Assembly: GCA_964461135.1 (NCBI GenBank)
Contig: CAYWTB010000016.1
Span: forward strand, 1-64,000
Source: RQOF01 sp964461135
GTDB taxonomy: Bacteria; Calditrichota; Calditrichia; RBG-13-44-9
Direction of reading: 5' to 3'
Length of the DNA: 64,000 bases
Part shown: positions 43,792 to 53,772 of the stretch, piece by piece
Numbering within the stretch: position 1 is the first letter of the stretch
Layout of the letters: each line of letters starts with the position of its first letter
The notes under the pieces: generated by a model
Told to the model about the DNA's origin: nothing
Database searches by the model: none
The model's input: only the letters and a program-made list of their open reading frames with translations
Position numbers and translations under genes: made by a program

Positions 43792-46626
43792 TTAAAACTG
43801 AAATGACATCCCCAGGCGTATCTCCCGCGGTTCACTTAACCAGTCTTCCCGCTGGTAAAAGTTATCCAAAAACTCCAGTGGAAAAAAATCTTCCGGATTC
43901 CTCTGGATATTCCGTCCCAGATTGTTGAAAAGGTTTGGATTGGTGGATTGCTCCAGATTGGTTAAAGATTTTCCGGTATTGGTATGCACAAAGATATTAT
44001 TTTCAGTATCAAACAGGTTCCGGACATACAGGAAGATGGAAAATCTGACTTCCCTCATGCGGAAATATTTTTCCAACTTCATATCCAAATTGGTATACCA
44101 GGGGCGGCGGGTACTGTTCTGTTCAAATATTACCGGCTGAACACTAGGGGGCAAACTGGGGGTATAGGGTGTTCCGTTGCGGATGGACCCTATGGCGCTC
44201 AGCAGCCAGTTGTCGCTTTTACTTACGGTAAAGGTTCCATTTAAGGTATGGGTGCGGTCAAAGTCCAGGGGAATCAGTTTCTGAGCCGTAGAACGTCCGG
44301 TGCGGGTATCTATGGCCAGATCCAGTGGATCTGTGAAGGAGCCCATGCCCACCTGATAAGTATAATCCAGTGTAGCGGAAAATAATCCCCGGGCGGATTT
44401 TCGTTTCAGGAAAGAGGCGGTAAATCCCTTCACCTTGGCATAACTGATATTGGTATAAACATTAAAAGCCAGATCATTGGCAATATCCCCCGCGATAATT
44501 TGCCTGTCTTCAATCAAATTGGTCACATCCTTATAAAATATGGTGAGATCCATTTTAATGTCATCGGTAAACTGCTGTTGCAGCCCCAGTTCATATTGGG
44601 TACTGCGCTCCGGTTCCAGATTGGCATTACCGAAACTGGGCGTGGTGATGAAGCTGTAGTCGACAAAACGGGGATTGCGGTAAATGCTGCGAAGGTTGGG
44701 ATACTGATGAAATATTCCATATGAAAATCTGATGATACCGGTTGAGGTTATGGGAAAACTGAGGCTAATCCTGGGCATCAGGCTATGTTTAGGTTTGGAC
44801 CATTTTAAAAATTGCGTATCATTCACTCCTCCCTGGGTATCGACGGTTCCCACCAGGTTCGGGTTGTAAAAAGCCCGGGAATGAAAGTATTCATAACGCA
44901 GGCCGATATTGAAGATAAATTCCCTGGCGAGTTCCATTTTATCCAAAACGTACAGGGCGGCCTGAACCGGTTTGTGATTATAGGACTGGTAACCGGTATA
45001 TTTTGGATTCACAGCGGGATCCGGAATAACAAACCGCCCGGTTGAATCGGTATATTGCTCAAAGAGATAGGTAAAGGACTCATAGTCCATATCATGAATG
45101 GCATATTCCCCCCCGAACTTCAGTTCATGGCTGTTAAGCACCTGGCTGACTACATCCAGTTTCACCAGGTAACTTCGGTTTTTTTCTTCGGTACGGTCCA
45201 GATCGGTTCCCCCGGCGATGTAGGTTGCAGTGGGTGGAATAATCTGGTTAGTAATATCGTTCTGGACGCTGGGAATATAGCGGGGATCAAGTATATCCTG
45301 AAAAACCGAAGTGAGTGCATAATTATAATTCACTCCTACCTTCAGGGTATAAAATGTACGGTTGCTGAGGGTATGGGTTAATCCCAGCGAATGACTGGTA
45401 TTCTGTCCAGCCGTATTGGGACGGCCATCCGGAGTAAAGCGATAACTTCTGAACTCGCTGCGGTTATAATGATCGGTATTGTCATAGATCAGGTCATAGT
45501 TGAATTTCATCTTATTGTTGGGTTTCCAGGTCAGTTTTCCGCTCATATTAATATCATCACGCGTGACCATGGGAACGATGGATCGGTCTCCCTGAGCCCC
45601 CTGCAGGGAAGTATTCGTCTTGATGAGTACTGTTCCATCAGGTGCGGTTATGAAATATTGTCCCTCCGGATTGATAAGCGGCCGGTCACTTTGCAAAACC
45701 AGGCGGTCCTGGGGATTGTAAATCCGAATACCATAAAGATAACCCTTATCATTCTGATAAACGCCGGAAGCGAAGAAAGTCAGATTTTTACCCAGCAGGG
45801 GAACCGGTCCGCTCAATGTTCCCTCCAGCCGCCGGTTGTTAAACGGATCGATAGCGTCAATATTAAAAAAAACGTCGCTGTGACTGCTGACATGGTCTCC
45901 CGTCCAGGCCCGCAAACTTCCGTTATACTTCCGTCCACCGTCCTTGGTCACATAATTAATAACTCCGCTGAGCGCATTGCCGTACTCTGCACTGAACGTT
46001 CCTGCGGAAACGGATACCTCCTCAATAGCATTGGTCGCCAGCCCCACCCCCTGCGCATTTCCATAGGGATTATTGATGGATAATCCGTTCACCTGGTAAG
46101 AAATTTCATTGGACCGGCCCCCGCGGATATGCAGAGCACCACTGTTGTCCACTACAATTCCGGCCTGAAGGGCGATGACTTCATTCAACTGGTCAACCGG
46201 CAGTTCCTGTATAGTCTGAGCGGTAACGGCTACCTGCGTGTTGGTCAGATCCTGACGGACCAGAGGATTCCTCTCACCATAAACTTCTACCGCTTCACCT
46301 TCCAGCACAGTCTGCTCCAGTTTTTGATCCAGCCGGGTGGTGAAATCAACATTTACCCGTACACCTGTCACCTTCACCGTTTGATATCCGATGTAGGTAA
46401 AGGTAACGGTGTAAAGCCCGGGAGGAACATTGAGGATGATAAATGTGCCATCGGCATCAGTACCGGCACCCAGAGACGTACCTTCAACGACAACATTCAC
46501 ACCGGGTAATCCGTCCCCGCTTTCAGCATCTTTTACCACACCGGCAATTTTTCCGGTAGTCCCGGCAAACAGTGAGAGGGACCATAGCATGATTAAAATG
46601 ATAAGGGAAGAAACAAACCTTGACAT
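43792..46626 (-). CDS. TonB-dependent-receptor-like outer-membrane protein, copy 3
   Basis: The protein is about 944 residues. A signal peptide precedes a carboxypeptidase-regulatory-like domain (GKIAGVVKDAESGDGLPGVN), a plug with LHIRGGRSNEISYQVNGLSI and YGNALSGVINYVTKDGG, and a barrel ending IRLGMSFQF with terminal Phe. It is clearly more distant from the other two receptors than they are from each other. The ATG at 46626 starts the signal peptide; the frame reaches back to 46665. It is the first gene of the four-gene operon to 36483, and a 1.48-kb gene-free region lies upstream. Ligand unknown; no SusD partner. Confidence 0.86.
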   Translation of the reverse strand: MSRFVSSLIILIMLWSLSLFAGTTGKIAGVVKDAESGDGLPGVNVVVEGTSLGAGTDADGTFIILNVPPGLYTVTFTYIGYQTVKVTGVRVNVDFTTRLDQKLEQTVLEGEAVEVYGERNPLVRQDLTNTQVAVTAQTIQELPVDQLNEVIALQAGIVVDNSGALHIRGGRSNEISYQVNGLSINNPYGNAQGVGLATNAIEEVSVSAGTFSAEYGNALSGVINYVTKDGGRKYNGSLRAWTGDHVSSHSDVFFNIDAIDPFNNRRLEGTLSGPVPLLGKNLTFFASGVYQNDKGYLYGIRIYNPQDRLVLQSDRPLINPEGQYFITAPDGTVLIKTNTSLQGAQGDRSIVPMVTRDDINMSGKLTWKPNNKMKFNYDLIYDNTDHYNRSEFRSYRFTPDGRPNTAGQNTSHSLGLTHTLSNRTFYTLKVGVNYNYALTSVFQDILDPRYIPSVQNDITNQIIPPTATYIAGGTDLDRTEEKNRSYLVKLDVVSQVLNSHELKFGGEYAIHDMDYESFTYLFEQYTDSTGRFVIPDPAVNPKYTGYQSYNHKPVQAALYVLDKMELAREFIFNIGLRYEYFHSRAFYNPNLVGTVDTQGGVNDTQFLKWSKPKHSLMPRISLSFPITSTGIIRFSYGIFHQYPNLRSIYRNPRFVDYSFITTPSFGNANLEPERSTQYELGLQQQFTDDIKMDLTIFYKDVTNLIEDRQIIAGDIANDLAFNVYTNISYAKVKGFTASFLKRKSARGLFSATLDYTYQVGMGSFTDPLDLAIDTRTGRSTAQKLIPLDFDRTHTLNGTFTVSKSDNWLLSAIGSIRNGTPYTPSLPPSVQPVIFEQNSTRRPWYTNLDMKLEKYFRMREVRFSIFLYVRNLFDTENNIFVHTNTGKSLTNLEQSTNPNLFNNLGRNIQRNPEDFFPLEFLDNFYQREDWLSEPREIRLGMSFQF

Positions 46627-48103
46627 ATGCAAAAACCCCGCATTATTGGTATTCAAGCTATACAATTTAGAACAAAATGTAGTTAAACGACGGTTTTAAA
46701 TATTTGAAATAGACCAGAATATTTCAGATCGCACTACAGATACAAGATTCAAAATAAAAGTTTTGGAAGAATATACCGGAGATATAAACAATGAATGTAT
46801 TTTATAACACTTTGACTCGAAACTCTTGAGAATAATAAAAAGATGAAATCCATATGCTAAAACCCTTTAGCCGATTGAATAAAAATTATTTTCCTGTAGT
46901 TCTGATGTCTACATCTTTTTTAACAAAAAATAATACTATATTTACGATAAAAATTTAGTTATTGCAAATAACTTGTTAATATTTTATCGTCCTTTGCAAA
47001 ATCCCTTCCAAGTATTCTCTTCCGGGACAGGTTAGAGCTCATTATTCGAAATATTATAATGAGAATGAATATATTCGAAACCATGCTAATTAAAGGGTAA
47101 TATATTACACAAAATAAGTCTCCGCAACCATGTTCAATTTTTGCTGATCAGAATTTCGAGGCATTTTGTTTTACCAGAACCCTAATGTCTCAGCTCCATT
47201 TAGTTGATTGTTTAATTCCAACGCCTGATTTTAATCTTCCAAATACTGAAATAAAACCATTGAACAATTGATAGTGGTTCCAGTGAAAATATATCAGTTC
47301 CTAATGTATTCGTGCATCTGATATGCCTCCACTGGTTTTACGAATTATTTTTCTCTTTGGACAGGATCCATACAGGAAGGCCCAAGGTTCGAGACTCAAA
47401 CTGAATAGTGCATAAGGCAAAACAGCATTGTACGGGGCCTGGAAAACCATTGGTATGTAACTCGTTATCACACCACTTCTTTATCTTTTTTCTTTTTTCT
47501 TTTTTCTTATTTTTCATACCCTTTGACCCTTCACTTTCTTCCCCAATCATTTTTCAAAATAGAATGACTCATCTCTCTGTGCTAATGAGTGTAATCAGTC
47601 ATTTATGATGGGATCGGTTCAGAATGAAAAATCAATTTGATTAGCTCAATTATCCCTGAAAACCTGCGGGGTTTAACCTGTTAAACTCAAAAAAATTGTG
47701 GATTTTGACCAAAAAAAGTCGTATGATAAATAGTAAAACATGATTACGTGCTGAATATTTTTCAAAGTTTAATAAAATAAAAGAAATAATTTGATTTTAA
47801 ATTTCTCAAATCGTTTGGATGAAGGTGTATAATAAATAGCCACATCAATACGGCGGCAGGTGCTCAAAAAATTTCATACAATCATTTACCGTTTGCAATC
47901 GACAATCTAACTAAAAAACAAATTTTAGTAATCCTTCCTTTTTTCAAGGGGAATATCGGGCAATATAGTATTAATTTTTGTGAAAATATGCGTAGATAAT
48001 GAAGTGGCAGGGCAAAAAATTCATAATAAAGCGAATTATAATTTAAGAGCGCCTGATTATAATCAATTTGAATATGTCAAGGTAAATCACAGGAGGAATT
48101 TAT
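46627..48103. other. Long divergent intergenic region, mostly without recognisable features
   Basis: This is 1477 AT-rich bases between the divergent third receptor operon and the cargo gene at 48104. No credible gene, tRNA or strong hairpin was found. A low-complexity tract at about 47475-47540 (TTTTTTCTTTTTTC, CCCTTTGACCCTTCACTTTC) is the pyrimidine version of the tracts at 34662 and 35325. It must contain the promoters for both flanking genes. Confidence 0.45.
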
Positions 48104-49906
48104 ATGAACAAATGGTACAGCATTATTTTTAGTATAATTGTCATCGTATTGTTTTTCACCCTTCCGGTATTTTCACAACCCGCCAACGGACAGAACGAAT
48201 ATCGCCTGGCCGCGGTGAATCCCAGGTTTGCTGGATTGGATACCATCACTTCTGATGCCGGAAGAGGGGTCTGGGTGGCGGCGAATCCCGATCTGGACAA
48301 TGATGGTAAGCCGGAAATCCTGGTGACCGAGTATACCAAGGGTGGGAGGGTCTTCGTCTATGAAGTTGCAGGAGATGACAGGCTCGAATTCATCTGGGCA
48401 TCCCCACCAATTCATGACTCACTGGCCGGTGGAAATTCAACCCCCCGCATGGTTACCACCGGAGATTTTGATAATAACGGCCGGCAGGAAATTATATTTC
48501 CGGTGGGTTACTTTGTCGCTGACAGCTTCGAATATGCCACCAGGGGAATTTATTTCTATGAATATACCGGTAATGACAATGATTTTGGGACTGAACCGGC
48601 CTACCGGCTGACCTATGAAGAGATCGATTCGGCATTTTCCACTGTAAACACCGGCACGACGGAAGATGGTATCCTGGTAAGGGATATTGACGGAGACGGA
48701 CGCAGTGAATTATTGTATCCTCCCAGGGCATTTGATTTTACGGTTGCCAAGCTTTATATCCTGCAGGTTACATCAGGGACATTTGCCGGGGGCGATGCGG
48801 TTATTGAAAAAGAATATGTCTATACCGATATGGTGCAGGCACTAGGTCTGGACGGTTATGTACCGGTGGGCACCGAAATCGGTGACGTGGATGACGACGG
48901 CCTGGATGAGATCATCGTGGCAGGCTGGACCAATATTTCGGCCGGGGCGGGAGTGGGCTTTATTCAGATTGACGGCCCGGACACCTATACTCCGGGCAGC
49001 ATTGTCCCACTGGCAAATTTCAGTGCTTTTGTAGTAAAAGCCAAACCGATTTTCGCAAGAGTTAACGGAGCCCCTGTTATTTATTTTCAGGGTACAAATT
49101 CAGGTACATTAGCCAGTCAGATGTGGATTATGGCAGGCATCATTTCCGATCAGCTAGCTACCACTGACAATATTTATAACCTCTTTCCCAACCTGGGTTA
49201 CTGGAGTGCCTGGGCCATGGGAGACCAGGATCACCCCACCAATGATCCCGGTGATGGCCTGGACCTATACCTGTACAGTGGCGGTGGTCAATTCGTGGAT
49301 ATAGAATATGACGGCACTAGCCCGGTTACTAATGTTAACAGCTATACTGTAACGCCGGTATATGATTTATCGCAGATATACAGCAATCTGGATGGCCTTT
49401 TTAACGACTTCTATACCTATCCCGGCATGGACCTGGATAACGATGGACTGCGGGATCTGGTGGCAGCTTACAAAGGTTCCGCGACTGATTCTATGGGACA
49501 ATATTCGCTGGCCAAGAACGGCTTCCATGTATATTTCTTTGAATGGGGAGATTCAACCACTTCCATTTCGCTGGATTCCGCTTATGTGGGACTGAAAGCC
49601 AGGGAATTTTCCATAATTACTCCCGATGACTATCAACTTTTGCAAAACTACCCCAATCCCTTTAATCCCAATACACATATTGATTTTTATCTGCCCCTTA
49701 AGAAGAAAATAAGCCTGAAGATATACAATACACTGGGCCAGGAAGTCCGCACCCTGATCAATAACCGGGAATATCTGGAAGGTTCCCATAGTGTACAGTG
49801 GAATGGCAGAGATAATAATGGTAAACCGGTAACCAGCGGAGTATACATCTACAAACTGGTGTTTGGTAATTTCTCTCAATCAAAAAAGATGACATTAATC
49901 AGATAG
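48104..49906 (+). CDS. Secreted FG-GAP/VCBS calcium-loop repeat protein with T9SS signal
   Basis: The 600-residue protein has a signal peptide at 1-26. Five DxDxDG-type loops (DLDNDGKPEI, DFDNNGRQEI, DIDGDGRSEL, DVDDDGLDEI, DLDNDGLRDL) imply an integrin-like calcium-binding propeller. It ends in a type A T9SS domain (NYPNPFNP near 519, ending KMTLIR). No catalytic motif is present, so it is likely a surface adhesin or binding protein. AGGAGG lies close before the ATG, one of the best ribosome-binding sites in the window, consistent with high expression. It is followed after 148 bases by another secreted propeller and is related to the cargo at 36483. Confidence 0.82.
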   Translation: MNKWYSIIFSIIVIVLFFTLPVFSQPANGQNEYRLAAVNPRFAGLDTITSDAGRGVWVAANPDLDNDGKPEILVTEYTKGGRVFVYEVAGDDRLEFIWASPPIHDSLAGGNSTPRMVTTGDFDNNGRQEIIFPVGYFVADSFEYATRGIYFYEYTGNDNDFGTEPAYRLTYEEIDSAFSTVNTGTTEDGILVRDIDGDGRSELLYPPRAFDFTVAKLYILQVTSGTFAGGDAVIEKEYVYTDMVQALGLDGYVPVGTEIGDVDDDGLDEIIVAGWTNISAGAGVGFIQIDGPDTYTPGSIVPLANFSAFVVKAKPIFARVNGAPVIYFQGTNSGTLASQMWIMAGIISDQLATTDNIYNLFPNLGYWSAWAMGDQDHPTNDPGDGLDLYLYSGGGQFVDIEYDGTSPVTNVNSYTVTPVYDLSQIYSNLDGLFNDFYTYPGMDLDNDGLRDLVAAYKGSATDSMGQYSLAKNGFHVYFFEWGDSTTSISLDSAYVGLKAREFSIITPDDYQLLQNYPNPFNPNTHIDFYLPLKKKISLKIYNTLGQEVRTLINNREYLEGSHSVQWNGRDNNGKPVTSGVYIYKLVFGNFSQSKKMTLIR

Positions 49907-50054
49907 CTGCAATTTTTTTGATTATATTATTTCTGTTCCTTAATTTTTACTGCGTTTTAATGGGAGAGAGGGGATTTCCGAGACTCCCTTTTCTCCCTTT
50001 GTTTCAAGTCGAAAATAATCATGCTCAAACAAATTTACCAGCAGGAGGTTTTCC

Positions 50055-51548
50055 ATGAGCAAATTTATTTTACTTTCTGTTTTATGTATCATGCTTGGCG
50101 TATTTACAGCATTTTCGCAGACAAATGAATGGCATACTGATTATGTGACCTTAGATGATGCCGCTAACGGCACGGGTTATCAGGTGGCCAGTGTAGCTGT
50201 GACCGGCCCGAACCAGTTTGTTGCCCTGGTTACACAAACGCCGGATGTGCCGGTTTTAAGTAATCTTTTCACACCCCCGGGAAACTACCTGGTCGGTTAC
50301 TGGGATGCTGATTCCACTATGGGCCGGGTACCCTCCCCCATCGGCGGTCAGCAGACCGCACCTCAATATGGGGTAGCAGGACAATATACCATCTGGCAAT
50401 ATTCACTGGATCAGGTTCAGCTTCAGGGAGCCTGGCAAATAGCCGCCGACAAAAATGGCAATATTTATGTAGCCAATAATGATGTCAGCCACAACATTCT
50501 GGTTTTCAACCTGATAGCATCCGGTCTGGTATCTACCGAATATCGTCTGGAAACGGGCGACCAGAATATCTGGGGAATTGAAGTGGACACCAGTGGCTAT
50601 GTTTATGTAGTGGACTATGAGGGAGATGATGTCAAGACGGCCGAAGTTCGCGTATATGCCGGAATTGATGCCCCCGGAACCAACTGGGCCACCTTTGGCG
50701 GCCATGTGGATCCACCCGTTTCCACCATCGACCTGCCTACCGGTATTTACCAGGGTATCACCGTCAGCGGAGACGGAACCGCCCTCTATATCAGTGCCAC
50801 ATCAGAACGCAGTGTATGGCGCTATAGCGGTGATCCTGTGGGCGGCTACACGCTAGACGCCGGATTCAGTTATACCATGGCAGCAGATGATACGGTGGAC
50901 GATGGCGGGCTGGGTACACCCAGCACTCTGGGTCTGGCCTATCTGGATGAACCACCCCTGGTTTTTGCAGCTGCCGATACCTTCCTGTACATAGGTACAG
51001 ATGGCGGCTACCCCTATGGACGAATCTATGTCCTTCATCCCACAGAGGGTACACCGCTGGATACCATAGATATTGCTGCCTGGAACCTGGCCATTACCGG
51101 TGCGTACAATACCGGTTCCAGTAACGGTCGGGCCGGGGGTTTTACGTCGGTCCTGGATGTGGATGTTGAAGCGACCCAACCGGGCATTTATACCCAGACA
51201 TACTATGGCTGGGCAGTGGAAAAATGGCTGTTTGACGGTAATCTCCCGGCAGTGGGAATTGAAAAAATATCCGATCAGATCCCGCAGGCCTTCCTCCTCA
51301 AACAGAATTATCCTAATCCGTTCAACCCGGAAACAATCATTGAGTTTACAATCCGGCAGAGTGACCAGGTAATCCTGGATATATTCAACACCGTGGGGCA
51401 AAAAGTCGGAACCTTAATCAATGAAAAGATGAGCCCGGGCACCTATCAGGTTACCTTTAATGCAGGTCAGCTGCCGTCGGGTGTCTATTTTTACCGAATC
51501 AAGGCAGGTACCTATTTTGATATCAAAAAGATGACCCTGCTGAAATAA
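50055..51548 (+). CDS. Secreted beta-propeller protein with T9SS signal
   Basis: The 497-residue protein has a signal peptide at 1-21, a propeller body with NHL/SMP-30-like strands (IAADKNGNIYVANND, EVDTSGYVYVVDYEG, TVSGDGTALYISATS) and a type A T9SS domain (NYPNPFNP near 420, ending KMTLLK). It resembles the cargo at 10493 in design. The ATG has AGGAGG upstream. A terminator hairpin follows 18 bases after the stop, so this gene ends a two-gene unit with 48104. It probably has a non-enzymatic surface role; I recognise no specific family beyond the propeller. Confidence 0.8.
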   Translation: MSKFILLSVLCIMLGVFTAFSQTNEWHTDYVTLDDAANGTGYQVASVAVTGPNQFVALVTQTPDVPVLSNLFTPPGNYLVGYWDADSTMGRVPSPIGGQQTAPQYGVAGQYTIWQYSLDQVQLQGAWQIAADKNGNIYVANNDVSHNILVFNLIASGLVSTEYRLETGDQNIWGIEVDTSGYVYVVDYEGDDVKTAEVRVYAGIDAPGTNWATFGGHVDPPVSTIDLPTGIYQGITVSGDGTALYISATSERSVWRYSGDPVGGYTLDAGFSYTMAADDTVDDGGLGTPSTLGLAYLDEPPLVFAAADTFLYIGTDGGYPYGRIYVLHPTEGTPLDTIDIAAWNLAITGAYNTGSSNGRAGGFTSVLDVDVEATQPGIYTQTYYGWAVEKWLFDGNLPAVGIEKISDQIPQAFLLKQNYPNPFNPETIIEFTIRQSDQVILDIFNTVGQKVGTLINEKMSPGTYQVTFNAGQLPSGVYFYRIKAGTYFDIKKMTLLK

Positions 51549-51566
51549 GAAAGCACGTTTATTATC

Positions 51567-51597
51567 CCTGCCATCAGTCGATGGCAGGAATTTTTTT
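51567..51597 (+). terminator. Rho-independent terminator
   Basis: CCTGCCATC / GATGGCAGG form a 9-bp perfect stem with loop AGTC, followed by AA and seven Ts, just after the cargo gene ending at 51548. Confidence 0.92.
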
Positions 51598-51662
51598 AGT
51601 TAAAACCACTGCCTCCCTGCGTGGGATTTAACTTTATTAACATATTCAGTATAGTTAATATT

Positions 51663-53012
51663 ATGAGACGCTTCATAAAAGCAATACCGGTTATTTTACT
51701 TTGCGTAACCCTTGGTCTGCCACAGGCAAATTCCATCAATTATGATCCCCAGATAGATTCCCTGATTCAACAGGTGGATACCGCCAACATATCGCGCTAT
51801 ATAGCGGATCTGGCCTGGGCAAATGGACATCAGAGCCGGGTCAATCTTACTCCCGGAAATGAATGGGCTGCCGGCTATTTAAAGCAGACCCTGGATGGTT
51901 TTTCCGGTCTAACTTCGGTTGAATTTGACACATTCTACGTCCTGAATGCCCCGGCTCCCTACAACAGCAGACCAATGGTCAATGTTGTCGCTACCCTGGC
52001 CGGTCATGGACAAACGGATATGTACTATATTATTGGCGGTCATTTTGATACTTCCGCCAGTCTGGATCCCACCATCACCTGGTCCACCGACTGGCCCACT
52101 GCCGTTGCGCCGGGAGCTGACGATAACGGATCCGGGGTGGCAACCACTCTGGAAATTGCCCGGATTCTGAGCGACCCGGATAATCAGTTCAACAATGATA
52201 TCACAATAAAATTTATCCTATTCGGAGCCGAAGAAAGCAGTCCCGCTTATTTTAATGATCATCACAAAGGCAGCCATCATTATGCTTCAACAGCCTATAG
52301 CAATGGTGATAATATTCAGGGCGCATATATCCTGGATATGTATGGTTTTAATGATACCGGAAATTATTATTTCAACATCGTTTCCAATCCCAATTCACTG
52401 ATACTGGGTGAAGATATGCTGGAAATCAATCAACTTTATCAAATCGGCCTCCAGTCCAACAGCAGTCCCTTTACCTATGCAGACTACTCTGACCACGATC
52501 AGTTCTGGGCCTACTGGTATAAAGCCATCCTGTTGATTGAAAATGCACCCCCCTGGGATGACAATCTGCCCTGGTATTCGGCTAATCCGTATTATCATAC
52601 TCATCAGGATACCCCTGATAAAGTCAACATGGAACTGGTAGCCAAAATTACCCGGATCACCCTGGGAACCATTGCCTCTCTCACCAAAGGAGTTACCGAT
52701 ATCCATGCAATCCAGCCGGGCGAAACTGTTCCGGAAACCATCAGCTTGTTTCCCAATTATCCTAATCCTTTCAACGCCACTACCACAATTTCTTACCGGT
52801 TAAGATCCAGCGGAAAGGTAACGTTGACACTCTACAATTCGGCAGGCCAGGAAGTTTCTGAACCGGTGAACCAGTGGCAATCAGCCGGAGATTATAAGAT
52901 TCACTGGACGGCAAATGACAATTCCGGAAATGGTCTGCCCAGCGGACTGTATTTTGTCCGGTTACGTATGAATGGCACTGAGAATACCCGAAAGATGATC
53001 TTGCTGCGATAG
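51663..53012 (+). CDS. Secreted M28-family zinc peptidase with T9SS signal
   Basis: The protein is about 449 residues with a signal peptide. The M28 domain (about 85-350) has IIGGHFDTS (first zinc His and its Asp), PGADDNGSGVA (bridging Asp), FILFGAEESS (catalytic Glu pair), YILDMYGFND (zinc Asp) and YYHTHQDTPDKV (last zinc His), so the two-zinc site is complete. It ends in a type A T9SS domain (NYPNPFNA near 370, ending KMILLR). It is a secreted aminopeptidase that would release amino acids from external peptides. An earlier in-frame GTG at 51621 exists, but the ATG at 51663 begins the signal peptide; no strong ribosome-binding site is seen at either. It lies 116 bp before the dipeptidase. 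Confidence 0.88.
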   Translation: MRRFIKAIPVILLCVTLGLPQANSINYDPQIDSLIQQVDTANISRYIADLAWANGHQSRVNLTPGNEWAAGYLKQTLDGFSGLTSVEFDTFYVLNAPAPYNSRPMVNVVATLAGHGQTDMYYIIGGHFDTSASLDPTITWSTDWPTAVAPGADDNGSGVATTLEIARILSDPDNQFNNDITIKFILFGAEESSPAYFNDHHKGSHHYASTAYSNGDNIQGAYILDMYGFNDTGNYYFNIVSNPNSLILGEDMLEINQLYQIGLQSNSSPFTYADYSDHDQFWAYWYKAILLIENAPPWDDNLPWYSANPYYHTHQDTPDKVNMELVAKITRITLGTIASLTKGVTDIHAIQPGETVPETISLFPNYPNPFNATTTISYRLRSSGKVTLTLYNSAGQEVSEPVNQWQSAGDYKIHWTANDNSGNGLPSGLYFVRLRMNGTENTRKMILLR

Positions 53013-53128
53013 AATTAATGTATTGGTTAATACTGTACGAAGTTCTTACTCAAATAACGATCCTTCCAGTGGAAAGTGGTTCATTGCACTCAAATTTAAA
53101 ATAAGAACATAAAGCACCGAGGATTGAA

Positions 53129-53764
53129 ATGAAATATATCTTACTGGTCTTATGTGTTTTTTATCTCACTGGTTGGGGACAAACCGGGTTAGAAGAACTG
53201 GTAAACGTCAGAGAATTTATACCGGATATAGTCCTCGATCTGAAATATAACACTGTCGATAACTTCCTGAGTCAAAAACTGTATACCACAGATGAATGTT
53301 ACCTGGCCCGTGCAGTGGTCGAACGATTAATGCTGGTCCAGGACAGCCTGCGCCACATTATCTCTTTCGATGGAATAAATTATCCGCAGGGACTGGGCTT
53401 GAAGATCTGGGACGGTTATCGTCCGCGGGCGGTTCAGTTTCTGATGTGGGAGATCATGCCGGATCCCAATTTCGTAGCTAATCCTTACACCGGCTCGCGC
53501 CATAATCGTGGTGTGGCAGTTGATGTGACGCTAGTTAACCGAGCCACCGGAAAAGAACTGGAAATGCCTACTCCGTTTGACGATTTTACAGAAAAAGCGG
53601 CCCACACCTACATGAACCTGCCAGCGAATGTCATTGCTAACCGTACACTCCTGAAAAATATGATGGGGCAGGTAGGTGACCTGGAATTATACAATGCGGA
53701 ATGGTGGCACTATTCCTATGCAGCTGCAGCCAGTTATCCGCTGCTGGATTTTCAATTGAAATGA
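53129..53764 (+). CDS. VanX/DdpX-like D-alanyl-D-alanine dipeptidase (M15D)
   Basis: The 211-residue zinc dipeptidase hydrolyses D-Ala-D-Ala. The motifs are complete: the transition-state Arg in GYRPR (about 96-100), SRHNRGVAVDVTL with zinc ligands H125 and D132, and EWWHY with catalytic E191 and zinc H194. A short signal peptide (MKYILLVLCVFYLTGWGQ) predicts a periplasmic enzyme. GAGG sits ahead of the ATG. It is followed after 8 bases by the cargo at 53773, so the two are co-transcribed. With no VanH or VanA nearby, a nutritional or wall-recycling role is likelier than vancomycin resistance. Confidence 0.9.
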   Translation: MKYILLVLCVFYLTGWGQTGLEELVNVREFIPDIVLDLKYNTVDNFLSQKLYTTDECYLARAVVERLMLVQDSLRHIISFDGINYPQGLGLKIWDGYRPRAVQFLMWEIMPDPNFVANPYTGSRHNRGVAVDVTLVNRATGKELEMPTPFDDFTEKAAHTYMNLPANVIANRTLLKNMMGQVGDLELYNAEWWHYSYAAAASYPLLDFQLK

Positions 53765-53772
53765 GGTGTTCT

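Noticed and set aside
45391..46083. Open frames of 100-230 codons opposite the receptors and cargo genes (for example 45391-46083 plus, 21429-22007 minus, 25850-26446 plus, 42591-43295 minus, 9165-9671 plus).
   Set aside because: They are antisense or out-of-frame shadows of well-supported genes, with no recognisable domain, no signal peptide and no ribosome-binding site.
47338..47550. Lysine-rich 70-codon minus-strand frame (KNKKKEKRKKIKKW).
   Set aside because: It is a translation of the low-complexity purine tract; no ribosome-binding site and no homology recognised.
53129..53764. Vancomycin resistance locus.
   Set aside because: Only the dipeptidase is present; vanH, vanA/B and vanRS-type genes are absent.
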